From assembly GCA_002422605.1 (NCBI GenBank), contig DISW01000003.1:73476-137475 (forward strand): 64,000 bases of DNA, given 5' to 3'. The notes beneath the pieces were generated by a model, which made no database searches, was not told the DNA's origin, and worked only from the letters and a program-made list of their open reading frames with translations. The translations under genes and the position numbers were made by a program. Shown here in pieces: positions 51,280 to 60,305 of this stretch. Position 1 is the stretch's first letter, and each line of letters begins with the position of its first letter. The stretch comes from Bacteriovoracaceae bacterium UBA6200. GTDB taxonomy: Bacteria > Bdellovibrionota > Bacteriovoracia > Bacteriovoracales > Bacteriovoracaceae.

Positions 51280-51705
51280 TTAAACTCTTCTTCTCTTCGG
51301 AGCACGACAGCCATTGTGTGGCATTGGGCTCATGTCGGCTACAGAAGTGATTCTGAGGCCAGCAGCTAGAAGAGCGCGGATTGCGTTTTCACGACCAGCG
51401 CCTGGACCTTTAACTTTAACATCTACAGAGTTAAGGCCATGTTCAGAAGCTTTCTTAGCAGCTTCTTGAGAAGCAACCTGAGCAGCGAACGGAGTTGATT
51501 TTTTAGAGCCACGGAAACCTAAGCCACCAGCAGAAGCCCAAACAACAGCGTTTCCGTCAGCATCACTGATAGTAACGATTGTATTATTGAACGAAGCATA
51601 GATGTGACATACGCCGTGATTTAAATTCTTACGAACTTTTTTCTTGCCGCCGCCCTTAGAGGCTGCGTTCATACCAGAAGCTTTTTGAGCATTAGTTTGA
51701 GCCAT
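51280..51705 (-). CDS. rpsK: 30S ribosomal protein S11
   Basis: The 141-residue protein has HIYASFNNTIVTISDADGN, GSKKSTPFAAQ and the C-terminal PHNGCRAPKRRRV, characteristic of S11 on the 30S platform. Its N terminus is Lys/Gly-rich and somewhat long. It is followed directly by rpoA after 42 bases with no rpsD. Confidence 0.98.
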   Translation of the reverse strand: MAQTNAQKASGMNAASKGGGKKKVRKNLNHGVCHIYASFNNTIVTISDADGNAVVWASAGGLGFRGSKKSTPFAAQVASQEAAKKASEHGLNSVDVKVKGPGAGRENAIRALLAAGLRITSVADMSPMPHNGCRAPKRRRV

Positions 51706-51721
51706 ATATTCCTACCTTAAA

Positions 51722-52102
51722 TTATTTCATTGCCTTAATTGATTTCTTACCTGCGATTGCTACAGCAGGTCCCTTACGTGTGCGAGCATTTGTATGCGTA
51801 CGCTGACCACGAACAGGAAGGCCTTTACGGTGACGAATACCACGGTAACAACCAAGATCTCTCAATCTTTTGATGTTTAGCGCAACTTCGCGACGAAGAT
51901 CACCCTCAACCGTATAATCTTCAAGAGCAGTACGAATTTGTTGTACTTCTTCCTCTCCGATATCGTTAGAGTTTGTGTCTCCACTCATTCCTACTTTAGC
52001 TAATACTTCAGCAGCAACTTTTGGACCCACACCATAGATTGCTCTGATGGCGATACTCATTTTTTTGTTTCTTGGTAAGTCTACACCTAATAAACGTGCC
52101 AT
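51722..52102 (-). CDS. rpsM: 30S ribosomal protein S13
   Basis: The 126-residue protein carries GVDLPRNKKMSIAIRAIYGVG and GCYRGIRHRKGLPVRGQRTHTNARTRKGPA, typical of S13, which contacts the head of the 30S subunit. It sits between rpmJ and rpsK. Confidence 0.98.
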   Translation of the reverse strand: MARLLGVDLPRNKKMSIAIRAIYGVGPKVAAEVLAKVGMSGDTNSNDIGEEEVQQIRTALEDYTVEGDLRREVALNIKRLRDLGCYRGIRHRKGLPVRGQRTHTNARTRKGPAVAIAGKKSIKAMK

Positions 52103-52114
52103 ATGTTTCCCCTA

Positions 52115-52231
52115 CTACCCTTGTTTTTGCTTATGCTTTGGATTTACTTTACAAATTACACGTAAAACACCTTGGCGTTTTACAACTTTGCAATCTTTAC
52201 AAATTGGTTTTACAGAAGATCTAACTTTCAT
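52115..52231 (-). CDS. rpmJ: 50S ribosomal protein L36
   Basis: The 38-residue protein starts MKVRSSVKPICKDCKVVKRQ and carries the zinc-ribbon residues C11, C14, C27 and H33, so it is the zinc-binding L36 form. It is located between infA and rpsM, its usual place. ATG is at 52231 and the stop TAG at 52115-52117. Confidence 0.95.
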   Translation of the reverse strand: MKVRSSVKPICKDCKVVKRQGVLRVICKVNPKHKQKQG

Positions 52232-52236
52232 AGTTT

Positions 52237-52461
52237 TTAACCCTTGCTTCTAAAAATGATTCGACCTTTATCAAGGTCATATTTACTAATCTCAATCACT
52301 ACCTTATCTCCAGGCAGGATTTTGATAAAATTCATTCTCATCTTCCCACTGATATGTGCTAAAACCACATGTCCGTTGGGAAGTTTTACTCTAAATCGTG
52401 TATTGGGTAAAAGTTCAAGAACTTCCCCTTCCACTTCAATTGTGTCAGTAGACTCCGCCAT
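52237..52461 (-). CDS. infA: translation initiation factor IF-1
   Basis: The 74-residue OB-fold protein has the IF-1 pattern IEVEGEVLELLPNTRFRVKL, NGHVVLAHISGKMRMNFI and GDKVVIEISKYDLDKGRI. It occupies the A site in initiation. It is placed between adk and rpmJ. Confidence 0.97.
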   Translation of the reverse strand: MAESTDTIEVEGEVLELLPNTRFRVKLPNGHVVLAHISGKMRMNFIKILPGDKVVIEISKYDLDKGRIIFRSKG

Positions 52462-52534
52462 GCCCTTCCTAAAAAAGTAAGTGACTATATATAAAAATAA
52501 AAACTATAAGACAATAATTTTAATTCTGAAAACG

Positions 52535-53170
52535 TCACACTTTTGACAAAATCGTCTTATAGATTTCATCAACCGACTTTTCAGCATCAACCTTCATCAA
52601 TCGACCTAGATCTTGGTAGTACTCAAGGACAGGATTTACAGTGTCTTGGAACACTTGAAGTCGATTAGAAATCACTTCTTCCTTGTCATCGGCTCTTTGT
52701 ACGAGCTCTGAACTACCGCACTGGTCGCATACGCCCATTACCTTAGGCTGTTTTGAGATCAGGTTATATATAGCACCGCAGTTCTTACATGTCCTGCGAT
52801 TTGTTAATCTTTTTACTAACTTAGCAATATCGATATCAAAATAGACGGCCAGCGAAGGCGCCCCTTTCAATACTTCTTTGTCTAAGGTCTTAGCCTGAGC
52901 AATATTACGAGGATACCCATCGAAAATATACTGAGACTCAGTTAAATTAATGTTGGCCTGTAGAAGTCTGATAACTAAATCATCAGACACCAATTGACCT
53001 TCATCCATCACTTTCTTAACTTCTAGTCCGAGTTCCGTCTGCTTGGCAATCTCAGAGCGTAACAAGTCCCCTGTCGAAATATGATTATAACCATTTTCCG
53101 ATACGAGTTTGCTAGCTTGAGTTCCTTTGCCAGAGCCGGGAGCCCCAATAAAAATTAAGTGTGACTTCAA
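52535..53170 (-). CDS. adk: adenylate kinase
   Basis: The 211-residue protein has the P-loop GAPGSGKGT (9-17), DGYPRN, and a long lid with the zinc-type cysteines CKNC and CDQC. It interconverts AMP, ADP and ATP. The start overlaps the secY stop by four bases, so translation is coupled. Confidence 0.97.
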   Translation of the reverse strand: MKSHLIFIGAPGSGKGTQASKLVSENGYNHISTGDLLRSEIAKQTELGLEVKKVMDEGQLVSDDLVIRLLQANINLTESQYIFDGYPRNIAQAKTLDKEVLKGAPSLAVYFDIDIAKLVKRLTNRRTCKNCGAIYNLISKQPKVMGVCDQCGSSELVQRADDKEEVISNRLQVFQDTVNPVLEYYQDLGRLMKVDAEKSVDEIYKTILSKV

Positions 53171-54486
53171 AATCTTTTCACTCCCGAATACTTGCCTTTA
53201 ACTTTGTAAGCAGTATCCAATCTTTGTGAAATCATAAAACCTTCAGCTTGGGCCATAGTGTCGATAGCAACACCAACCAGAATAAGGAGTGATGTTCCAC
53301 CAAAATAGAATGGCACTTTTGCATAATCAAACAAGATCATTGGCATAATACAAACGAGGGCAATATAAACCGCACCTACTGCAGTCAACCTGAAAACAAC
53401 TTGATCCAAGAAGTTTGCAGTTTGCTCACCAGGGCGAATTCCTGGAATAAATCCACCATTTTTCTTCAACGATTCTGAAACATCACCGGTCTTAAACTGG
53501 ATGGTTGAATAGAAGTAGCAGAAGAAAACAATCAATCCAATAAAGACACAGTTATAAAGCATTTTACCTGGAGTAAATAATTGCTCAATATCTGTGAAAT
53601 AAGGTTTAAGTGGGCTTTCTTGTGGAACAAACTGCGAAATCGTAGTTGGAAACCCAAGAAGAGCACTTGCAAAAATTGGAGGCATCACACCTGAAATATT
53701 TACCTTGATAGGTAGGTGAGATGACTGTCCTCCAAATACACGGTTATTAACAACACGTTTAGCGTACTGAACCGGTACTTTTCTAAAAGCTCTTTCTACG
53801 AAGATGATTCCATAGAAAGAAGCGAGCATGATAACGGCTACAATTAATAGGTTAATAATGCTCATCTCGCCATTTTGTAGCAAGTTGAATGTATCACGGA
53901 CCCCAGAAGGGATACCTGCAGCAATACCGGCAAAAATCACAAGTGAAATACCATTTCCGATACCTCTTTCTGTGATCTGTTCACCGAGCCACATTACGAA
54001 CATAGTACCAGCTGTTAAGCTAATAACAGTCATAAGCCTAAAGGCCATGCCGGGATCGATAACAATCGGTAAGCCATTTGGAGATTTAATATTTTCCAAA
54101 CCAACAGCTAATCCATAACCTTGGAAGAAACACAGAAGAACAGTCGCATAACGTGTATACTGCTGAATCTTTTTATGTCCATCCGGTTCTTTCTGAAGTT
54201 CACCCAATGTTGGGATTGAATAAGAAAGTAAGCTGAAAATAATCGAAGAAGTAATGTAAGGCATGATCCCTAGTGCAAGCACAGAGAATCGCTCCAGGGC
54301 GCCACCAGAAAAAGTATTAAAAACGCTAAAAAGCGAACCTTTCATACCATCAAAAAAGGAGGAAAGGGCAGCTCCATCGACTCCTGGTGTAGGAACCTGC
54401 GTGGCTACCCGATATACTCCAAGCATGAGTATTGTAAAGAAAACTCGTTTTTTTAGCTCTTCAAGCTTTGAAACATTCGATGACAT
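53167..54486 (-). CDS. secY: protein translocase subunit SecY
   Basis: The 439-residue protein has about ten membrane helices, the plug/TM2 region YITSSIIFSLLSY, GNGISLVIFAGI and the cytoplasmic KNGGFIPGIRPG loop, all characteristic of SecY. It is the channel of Sec export. The gene lies between rplO and adk. Confidence 0.98.
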   Translation of the reverse strand: MSSNVSKLEELKKRVFFTILMLGVYRVATQVPTPGVDGAALSSFFDGMKGSLFSVFNTFSGGALERFSVLALGIMPYITSSIIFSLLSYSIPTLGELQKEPDGHKKIQQYTRYATVLLCFFQGYGLAVGLENIKSPNGLPIVIDPGMAFRLMTVISLTAGTMFVMWLGEQITERGIGNGISLVIFAGIAAGIPSGVRDTFNLLQNGEMSIINLLIVAVIMLASFYGIIFVERAFRKVPVQYAKRVVNNRVFGGQSSHLPIKVNISGVMPPIFASALLGFPTTISQFVPQESPLKPYFTDIEQLFTPGKMLYNCVFIGLIVFFCYFYSTIQFKTGDVSESLKKNGGFIPGIRPGEQTANFLDQVVFRLTAVGAVYIALVCIMPMILFDYAKVPFYFGGTSLLILVGVAIDTMAQAEGFMISQRLDTAYKVKGKYSGVKRF

Positions 54487-54505
54487 CCCTGTATCCTTCT
54501 CTTAA

Positions 54506-54961
54506 TTAAGCATTCTCGACTTTGCCGCCAGCTTTTTTAATCAATTCTAAAGCTTTAGCAGAGAACTTTTCAATGCCTTTAAAAGTAAGGGCCTTATTAA
54601 ATTCGCCTTTAGCCAAAATTTTAATTGGCATAGACTTATTAATACCGCTTAGGAAACCTTTATCGATAAGAGTCTCGCGAGTAACAACTTCAGAATCAAA
54701 CTTAGCTGCTAGTTTTTCAAGATTAAGAACTGCATATTCTGTTTTGAAAGCAGCGTTTGAAAAACCGACTTTTGGTAGACGTCTGTAAAGAGGCATTTGA
54801 CCGCCTTCGAAACCGATAGCGATACCGCCACCGTTACGAGCTTTTTGCCCTTTATGACCTTTACCAGCTTGTGTACCTTGACCAGAACCCTGACCACGGC
54901 CAATACGCTTGATATTCTTATGAGCGCCCTTCGGGCTTTTTAGTGTTCTAAGAGTTAACAT
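54506..54961 (-). CDS. rplO: 50S ribosomal protein L15
   Basis: The 151-residue protein begins MLTLRTLKSPKGAHKNIKRI with the glycine-rich GRGQGSGQGTQAGKGHKGQ tail typical of L15, then YRRLPKVGF. It is placed between rpmD and secY as usual. Confidence 0.98.
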   Translation of the reverse strand: MLTLRTLKSPKGAHKNIKRIGRGQGSGQGTQAGKGHKGQKARNGGGIAIGFEGGQMPLYRRLPKVGFSNAAFKTEYAVLNLEKLAAKFDSEVVTRETLIDKGFLSGINKSMPIKILAKGEFNKALTFKGIEKFSAKALELIKKAGGKVENA

Positions 54962-54974
54962 TTTAAACCTCTAA

Positions 54975-55154
54975 TTATTTAACGATCTCAAGCCATTGAA
55001 TCATAGCTTTAATCATTCCACGTACAGCCGGAGTATTCTCAAGCGTTTTAGTGTGATTGATTCTTCTTAGTCCAAGACCTTTGATTGTTGCTTTTTGCTT
55101 ATCAGTACAGCCGATAACGCTTCTTTTAAGTTTTACAGTAATTTGATTGCTCAT
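54975..55154 (-). CDS. rpmD: 50S ribosomal protein L30
   Basis: The frame reads MSNQITVKLKRSVIGCTDKQ, then GLGLRRINHTKTLENTPAVR, 59 codons, the L30 pattern. ATG is at 55152-55154 and stop TAA at 54975-54977. It sits between rpsE and rplO. Confidence 0.95.
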   Translation of the reverse strand: MSNQITVKLKRSVIGCTDKQKATIKGLGLRRINHTKTLENTPAVRGMIKAMIQWLEIVK

Positions 55155-55162
55155 AATTCACC

Positions 55163-55786
55163 CTAAGCTTTTGTAGCTTTGGCCTTCAAACGAAGACCTT
55201 TAGTGTTTACACCACGAACAGCCGCTACATCTTCAATAGAGCGAAGGTTCTTAAGTGCATGGAAAGTTGCTTTTACAATGTTGTGCGGGTTTGAACCACG
55301 AACTGATTTTGTCAGAACGTTTTTCACGCCAGCAAGTTCAAGGATAGAACGGCATGCACCAGCAGCCTTAATCCCTGTACCGTCTCCAGCAGGTTTAAGA
55401 AGAACTTCACCAGCACCGAACAATCCAAGTACTTCATGAGGAATGGTTCCATTCTCAATTGATACTTTGATCATACGCTTAGAAGCTTTCATACCAGCTT
55501 TACGAATCGCATCAGGAACTTCTTTTGCTTTTCCAAGACCGTATCCAACTTTACCGTTTTTATCACCAACAACAATCAGAGCTGCGAATGAGAACCGACG
55601 ACCACCTTTAACCACTTTTGCAACACGATTAACGGCTACAACTCTTTCTTCAAGATCAGGGTTTAAACCGTCTTGAGCAGGTTTTTTCTCGGCACGTGGT
55701 GCACGAGCAGGACGTTTTCCGCCTTTTCTATCAGTTTTCGCTTCTGTTTCTGTTTCTGCATTTACGTTTGTATTTTCTTCGCTCAT
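55163..55786 (-). CDS. rpsE: 30S ribosomal protein S5
   Basis: The 207-residue protein has RVAKVVKGGRRFSFAALIVV and GKVGYGLGKAKEVPDAIRK, as in S5. An extra ~45-residue N-terminal extension rich in E, A and K precedes the core and is not conserved in the family. Confidence 0.97.
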   Translation of the reverse strand: MSEENTNVNAETETEAKTDRKGGKRPARAPRAEKKPAQDGLNPDLEERVVAVNRVAKVVKGGRRFSFAALIVVGDKNGKVGYGLGKAKEVPDAIRKAGMKASKRMIKVSIENGTIPHEVLGLFGAGEVLLKPAGDGTGIKAAGACRSILELAGVKNVLTKSVRGSNPHNIVKATFHALKNLRSIEDVAAVRGVNTKGLRLKAKATKA

Positions 55787-55798
55787 AAAGTCCCCTAA

Positions 55799-56173
55799 TT
55801 AGATTTGGATGCCGTTTTCACGGATTGAGTCAGCAAGCGCCTTAATAACACCTGTATACTGTTTTCCGCTTCTATCAAAAACGGCTTTGCTTAGGTTGTT
55901 CTTTTTAAGCGTAGCAGCTACTTCAGAACCAACTTTTTTAGCGCCTTCAGCGTTACAATTGTCGGCAGCCTTAGTTTTTCCGTAAGTTTGAACAGAGAAC
56001 AATGTAACTGATTTAACATCGTCAATCGCTTGAACACGTAAGTGCTTGTTTGACTTTGTTACAGCTAAGCGAGGCTTATCAGCTGAACCGACAACTTTCT
56101 TTCTGATTGAAAGTTTACGACGGTATTCTTTCGCTTTAGCTTCATTTTTAATTTTTGCAATATTTTTTCTCAT
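55799..56173 (-). CDS. rplR: 50S ribosomal protein L18
   Basis: The 124-residue protein has RRKLSIRKKVVGSADKPRLA, then NKHLRVQAIDD and FDRSGKQYTGVIKALADS, characteristic of L18, which binds 5S rRNA. Confidence 0.97.
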   Translation of the reverse strand: MRKNIAKIKNEAKAKEYRRKLSIRKKVVGSADKPRLAVTKSNKHLRVQAIDDVKSVTLFSVQTYGKTKAADNCNAEGAKKVGSEVAATLKKNNLSKAVFDRSGKQYTGVIKALADSIRENGIQI

Positions 56174-56183
56174 AACTCACCTA

Positions 56184-56723
56184 TTATTTTTTAGCACCTG
56201 TTTTACCGGCCTTTCTGATGATTGTCTCATCAGTATACTTCAAGCCTTTACCCTTATATGGTTCAGGCTCTCTGAAAGAGCGGACTTGAGCAGCTACGAA
56301 GCCAACAAGTTCTTTATCGCAACCATGGAATTCAATCACGTTCTTATTAACTTTAGCTTCGATCCCTTTAGGGAGCTTATAGTCAATAGGGTGAGAGTAT
56401 CCAAGGTTAAGAGTTAAAGTGCTACCAGAAACGACAGCCTTGTAACCTACACCGTTGAACTCAAGAGATTTTACGAAACCGGTTGTTACACCAGTCACCA
56501 TGTTACCAAGGATAGTTCTTGATAAACCCCAAAGTGAACGAGCAGTAGCTGATTCATCGACTGGTGTTACATTAAGAACTTTATCAGCTTTCTCTACTTT
56601 CACTTCATTGCGAAAGGTATAAGAGAGCTGACCCTTAGGGCCTTTTACGTCAACGAATGAACCGTCGACTTTTACTTCTACTTTATCAGGAATGCCAATT
56701 GGCTGTTTACCTATACGTGACAT
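56184..56723 (-). CDS. rplF: 50S ribosomal protein L6
   Basis: The start is ATG 56723, giving 179 residues beginning MSRIGKQPIGIPDKVEV, the normal L6 N terminus. A TTG four codons upstream has no good ribosome binding site, whereas GGAG lies 7 bases before this ATG. The C-terminal region PEPYKGKGLKYTDE is typical. Confidence 0.97.
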   Translation of the reverse strand: MSRIGKQPIGIPDKVEVKVDGSFVDVKGPKGQLSYTFRNEVKVEKADKVLNVTPVDESATARSLWGLSRTILGNMVTGVTTGFVKSLEFNGVGYKAVVSGSTLTLNLGYSHPIDYKLPKGIEAKVNKNVIEFHGCDKELVGFVAAQVRSFREPEPYKGKGLKYTDETIIRKAGKTGAKK

Positions 56724-56735
56724 AAGTCGCTCCAA

Positions 56736-57119
56736 TTACCAAATGTTACAAATGATTTCGCCACCAAGTTTCAGAGAGGCTGCTTTGCGGGAAGAAATAA
56801 TTCCTGCAGAAGTGGAAACAATTGAAACGCCTAGTCCTGAAAGAACTCGTGGCATATCATTATAGCCTTTATAAACTCTTAGTCCTGGTGAAGAGACTCT
56901 TTTAATACCTACAATAGCACCTTCTTTAAGACCAATTTTGATCACGATATCAGAAGGTGACTTTGCAGCGATTTTGAAAGAACGGATATACCCTTCTTCT
57001 TTTAATACGCGGCAAATATTTGCTTTGAGTTTGCTGGCTGGAAGCTCAAGCTTATCAAGGCCCGCTTTATTAGCGTTACGAATTCTTGTTAGCATATCTG
57101 CGATAGGATCTGTCATCAT
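56736..57119 (-). CDS. rpsH: 30S ribosomal protein S8
   Basis: The 127-residue protein begins MMTDPIADMLTRIRNANKAG and ends in the SSRKAASLKLGGEIICNIW region of S8, which binds 16S rRNA. The second ATG may be the true start (126 residues). Confidence 0.97.
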   Translation of the reverse strand: MMTDPIADMLTRIRNANKAGLDKLELPASKLKANICRVLKEEGYIRSFKIAAKSPSDIVIKIGLKEGAIVGIKRVSSPGLRVYKGYNDMPRVLSGLGVSIVSTSAGIISSRKAASLKLGGEIICNIW

Positions 57120-57136
57120 AATTTGTTTCCCCTTCC

Positions 57137-57442
57137 TTACCAGCTAGCTTTAGTCACACCAGGGATGAGACCATTGTTAGCAAGTTCACGGAATTTATTT
57201 CGGCTAAGTTTAAAATCACGATAGAAAGCACGTGGTCTTCCAGTTAATTCGCAACGGTTACGTACGCGATTTGGATTTCCATTACGTGGTAGATCCTGAA
57301 GCTTAATTCTAGCTGCTTCTCTTTCTTCTTCAGATAATTTCATATCTAAAGATTTTTTTCTTAGCTCTGCGGCTTTTGGGCCAATCTTTTTAGCTAGTTT
57401 TTCTCTTTTCTTATTTTTTACGACTGCGCTTAAACGTGCCAT
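57137..57442 (-). CDS. rpsN: 30S ribosomal protein S14
   Basis: The 101-residue protein ends NRCELTGRPRAFYRDFKLSR and GLIPGVTKASW. A single cysteine and the length mark the zinc-free form of S14. Confidence 0.97.
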   Translation of the reverse strand: MARLSAVVKNKKREKLAKKIGPKAAELRKKSLDMKLSEEEREAARIKLQDLPRNGNPNRVRNRCELTGRPRAFYRDFKLSRNKFRELANNGLIPGVTKASW

Positions 57443-57451
57443 ATGTTCCTC

Positions 57452-57994
57452 TTACTTCTCTCTGAAAGGCATACCGAATTGCTTAAGCAACTCGCGGCCT
57501 TCTTCGTTGTTAGTGGCTGTAGTTACAAAGCTAATACCCATACCGCGAATCTTATCGATTTTATCGTAGTCGATTTCAGGGAAGATAATTTGCTCTTTTA
57601 AACCCATTGTATAATTGCCCTTACCATCGAACCCTTTTGGAGAAAGACCGCGAAAGTCTTTTACGCGAGGGAGAGAAAGGTTGATTAAACGATCAAGGAA
57701 TTCATACATCTGAGCTCCACGAAGAGTAACGAAAGCTCCAAGAGCCTGGTCTTCACGAAGTTTGAATGATGCGATCGATTTCTTAGCTCTAGCAACAACT
57801 GGTTTTTGACCAGTGATTGCTGCTAGATCAGCAACGATGCTATCTACAACTTTACCGTTAGAAACAGCATCACGAGTAACGCAGTTAACGATGATTTTTT
57901 CTAATTTAGGAATCTGATGAACGTTCGCATAATTGAACTTTTCATTCAGCTTCTTTTTTACCTCTGATTCATACAGAGCTTTTAAACGTGCCAT
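57452..57994 (-). CDS. rplE: 50S ribosomal protein L5
   Basis: The 180-residue protein has PKLEKIIVNCVTRDAVSN, KKSIASFKLREDQALGAFVTLR and RDFRGLSPKGFDGKGNYTMG-type segments, typical of L5, a 5S rRNA binder in the central protuberance. Confidence 0.97.
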   Translation of the reverse strand: MARLKALYESEVKKKLNEKFNYANVHQIPKLEKIIVNCVTRDAVSNGKVVDSIVADLAAITGQKPVVARAKKSIASFKLREDQALGAFVTLRGAQMYEFLDRLINLSLPRVKDFRGLSPKGFDGKGNYTMGLKEQIIFPEIDYDKIDKIRGMGISFVTTATNNEEGRELLKQFGMPFREK

Positions 57995-58009
57995 ATGTGT
58001 TCCCTCAGC

Positions 58010-58321
58010 TTACTTAAGTTCGGATTTGCTTTTTGTGGCAACTCTTACGTTTTTGCCATCAACTTTTTTAATGCTTACTCTTGTTGGTTTCCCTGATTTA
58101 GGGTCCAAAAGAGACACATTACTGATATGGATGGCTTTTTCCATATCCACAATCCCGCCTTGCTGGTTCTGCTGGTTAGGTTTGATTGCTTTTTTAACAA
58201 TGTTTACGCCTTCAACAACAACACGATTTGTTTTGAAATTGATGGCTTTTACTTTTCCTTGCTTGCCTTTATCTTTGCCTGCAAGGACTTGAACGGTATC
58301 GTTCACTTTCAGCTTTTGCAT
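58010..58321 (-). CDS. rplX: 50S ribosomal protein L24
   Basis: The 103-residue protein starts MQKLKVNDTVQVLAGKDKGK with the KOW motif and VEGVNIVKKAIKPNQQNQQGG, as in L24, an assembly initiator of the 50S subunit. Confidence 0.97.
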   Translation of the reverse strand: MQKLKVNDTVQVLAGKDKGKQGKVKAINFKTNRVVVEGVNIVKKAIKPNQQNQQGGIVDMEKAIHISNVSLLDPKSGKPTRVSIKKVDGKNVRVATKSKSELK

Positions 58322-58343
58322 TTTTCCTCTCTTTACACGCTGA

Positions 58344-58712
58344 TTAGAGCACTTCGTGAGCTAGAGAACAAATTTTTGAGAAGTTTTTGTTTCTCAATTC
58401 TCTCGCCACTGGCCCAAAAATACGTGTACCTACTGGTTCATTATTTGCTGAAATAATGACCACGCTGTTATTATCGAAATTAATATAAGAACCGTCTTCG
58501 CGTCTTACTGGGTAAGCAGTACGAACGATAACAGCTTTCTTTACGTCACCTTTTTTAACTTTACCGCCAGAAATTGCTTGCTGAACGGCAACGACGATAA
58601 CGTCGCCTACATTGGCACTCATATGCTTAGAACCGCCCAGAACTTTAATACACTGAACAGTTTTAGCTCCAGAGTTATCGGCCACATCTAGAATCGTTTG
58701 TTGCTGAATCAT
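58344..58712 (-). CDS. rplN: 50S ribosomal protein L14
   Basis: The 122-residue protein begins MIQQQTILDVADNSGAKTVQ and has VGTRIFGPVARELRNKNF and KICSLAHEVL, the L14 pattern. Confidence 0.98.
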   Translation of the reverse strand: MIQQQTILDVADNSGAKTVQCIKVLGGSKHMSANVGDVIVVAVQQAISGGKVKKGDVKKAVIVRTAYPVRREDGSYINFDNNSVVIISANNEPVGTRIFGPVARELRNKNFSKICSLAHEVL

Positions 58713-58724
58713 ATAATTACTCCA

Positions 58725-58976
58725 CTACTTAACGATAGAAACTAGTTCCCATCTCTTTAATTTAGAGTGTGGTCTAGATTCTACGATGGTGACAACATTA
58801 CCCACTGAAGCCAGCTCTTTTTCATCATGAGCATGGTACTTCTTTGAAGTAGTCACAAATTTGTTATACTTTGGGTGCATAGTTTTTCTTTCAACTTTAA
58901 CAACAAGAGTTTTTGCTGTTTTGTCGCTAACTACTTCACCAGTCAGTGTTCTTTTTACTTTATTTGTATCAGACAT
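58725..58976 (-). CDS. rpsQ: 30S ribosomal protein S17
   Basis: The 83-residue protein has RTLTGEVVSDKTAKTLVVKV, MHPKYNKFVTTSKKYHAHDE and SRPHSKLKRWELV, typical of S17. Confidence 0.97.
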   Translation of the reverse strand: MSDTNKVKRTLTGEVVSDKTAKTLVVKVERKTMHPKYNKFVTTSKKYHAHDEKELASVGNVVTIVESRPHSKLKRWELVSIVK

Positions 58977-58984
58977 ATATCACC

Positions 58985-59173
58985 TTATTTTTTAGCGTTC
59001 TTAACTGTTAAGAGACGGGCAATATCTTTTTTAAGCTCTTTCACAGTGTGTGGCTTATCATTGCCAGTTGTGAACTTGTTGAACTTTTGGTTGAAAAGTT
59101 CAGCTTTAAGAGTTGCAACCTTCTCAGTCAATTCTTTAGCGCTAAGATTGGAAATTTCGCTGGTTTTTAACAT
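58985..59173 (-). CDS. rpmC: 50S ribosomal protein L29
   Basis: The 62-residue helical protein (MLKTSEISNLSAKELTEKVA, LKAELFNQKF, VKELKKDIARLLTV) is L29, near the peptide tunnel exit. It sits between rplP and rpsQ. Confidence 0.95.
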   Translation of the reverse strand: MLKTSEISNLSAKELTEKVATLKAELFNQKFNKFTTGNDKPHTVKELKKDIARLLTVKNAKK

Positions 59174-59194
59174 AACTACCTCTAGTAATCCAGT

Positions 59195-59638
59195 TTATTC
59201 GGCAGATGGAGCAGCATCAGCTGTTTCCATATCCGCTTTTGATACGATTTTCGTTCTAACTGGAAGTTTATACTTTGCTAATCTAAGAGCTGCATCCGCA
59301 GTAGCTTTATCAACCCCACCGATTTCGAAAAGAATACGGCCTGGCTTTACTACAGCAACCCACTCCTCTGGCGAACCTTTACCTTTACCCATACGAACTT
59401 CGGCTGGTTTCTTGGTTAAAGATTTATCAGGGAAGATTTTAATCCACATATTACCGCCACGCTTAGTTTCGCGTGAAATTGCAATACGTGCTGCTTCGAT
59501 TTGGCGGTTAGTAATATAACCGCATGTAGTTGCTTGAAGACCGAATTCACCAAAAGTGAGGGTGTTGCCTGTGTGAGCAGCACCGGTCATACGGCCTTTT
59601 TGCATCTTTCTGTGTTTTACACGTTTAGGACTTAACAT
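59195..59638 (-). CDS. rplP: 50S ribosomal protein L16
   Basis: The 147-residue protein has RVKHRKMQKGRMTGAAHTG, RETKRGGNMWIKIFPDKSLT and VRMGKGKGSPEEWVA, typical of L16 near the A site. A short acidic tail (ADMETADAAPSAE) is extra. Confidence 0.97.
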   Translation of the reverse strand: MLSPKRVKHRKMQKGRMTGAAHTGNTLTFGEFGLQATTCGYITNRQIEAARIAISRETKRGGNMWIKIFPDKSLTKKPAEVRMGKGKGSPEEWVAVVKPGRILFEIGGVDKATADAALRLAKYKLPVRTKIVSKADMETADAAPSAE

Positions 59639-59661
59639 ATAATACCTCTAAGTACTTATTA

Positions 59662-60288
59662 TTATTTGTAGATCTCGCCTTTATAAACCCACACTTTAAC
59701 ACCGATGATGCCAAATGTAGTTTTAGCTTCTGCTGTGTTGTAATCGATATCAGCACGAAGTGTATGAAGAGGAACTTTCTTCTCAGCATAACCTTCTGTA
59801 CGAGCGATTTCAGCACCACCTAAGCGGCCAGAACACTTAATCTTGATTCCTTTCACGCCTGAACGGAAAGCTGATGTCATAACTTTTTTCATCGCGCGAC
59901 GGAAAGCCACACGTTTCTCAAGTTGTTGAGCAATATTTTCAGCAATTAGTTTAGCTTCAGAATCAGGACGTTTTACTTCTGCAATGTTAAAAAACAAAGG
60001 GCAGTTTGTAATTTTTTTAAGGTCATTACGGATTTTTTCGATCCCTGTACCTTTTTTACCGATAGCAATCCCTGGTTTTGCCGAGTAAACAGTGACTTTT
60101 ACTTGGTCAGCAGTTCTTGTGATCTCTGTTTTTGCAATTGCAGCTTGGGCTAGTTCTTTATCGATGTAGCTACGGATAGCTAGATCTTGTTGAAAAATAT
60201 CTGCATAGTTGTTTTTTACGTACCAGTTTGAGTGCCAGGTCTTGATATAACCTAATCTAAAACCGTACGGATTAACTTTTTGTCCCAT
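59662..60288 (-). CDS. rpsC: 30S ribosomal protein S3
   Basis: The 208-residue protein begins MGQKVNPYGFRLGYIKTWHS, has the KH-type GIAIGKKGTGIEKIRNDLKK, and ends with VKVWVYKGEIYK. It is S3 at the mRNA entry. Confidence 0.98.
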   Translation of the reverse strand: MGQKVNPYGFRLGYIKTWHSNWYVKNNYADIFQQDLAIRSYIDKELAQAAIAKTEITRTADQVKVTVYSAKPGIAIGKKGTGIEKIRNDLKKITNCPLFFNIAEVKRPDSEAKLIAENIAQQLEKRVAFRRAMKKVMTSAFRSGVKGIKIKCSGRLGGAEIARTEGYAEKKVPLHTLRADIDYNTAEAKTTFGIIGVKVWVYKGEIYK

Positions 60289-60305
60289 TTTAGTCTTTCC
60301 CTTGA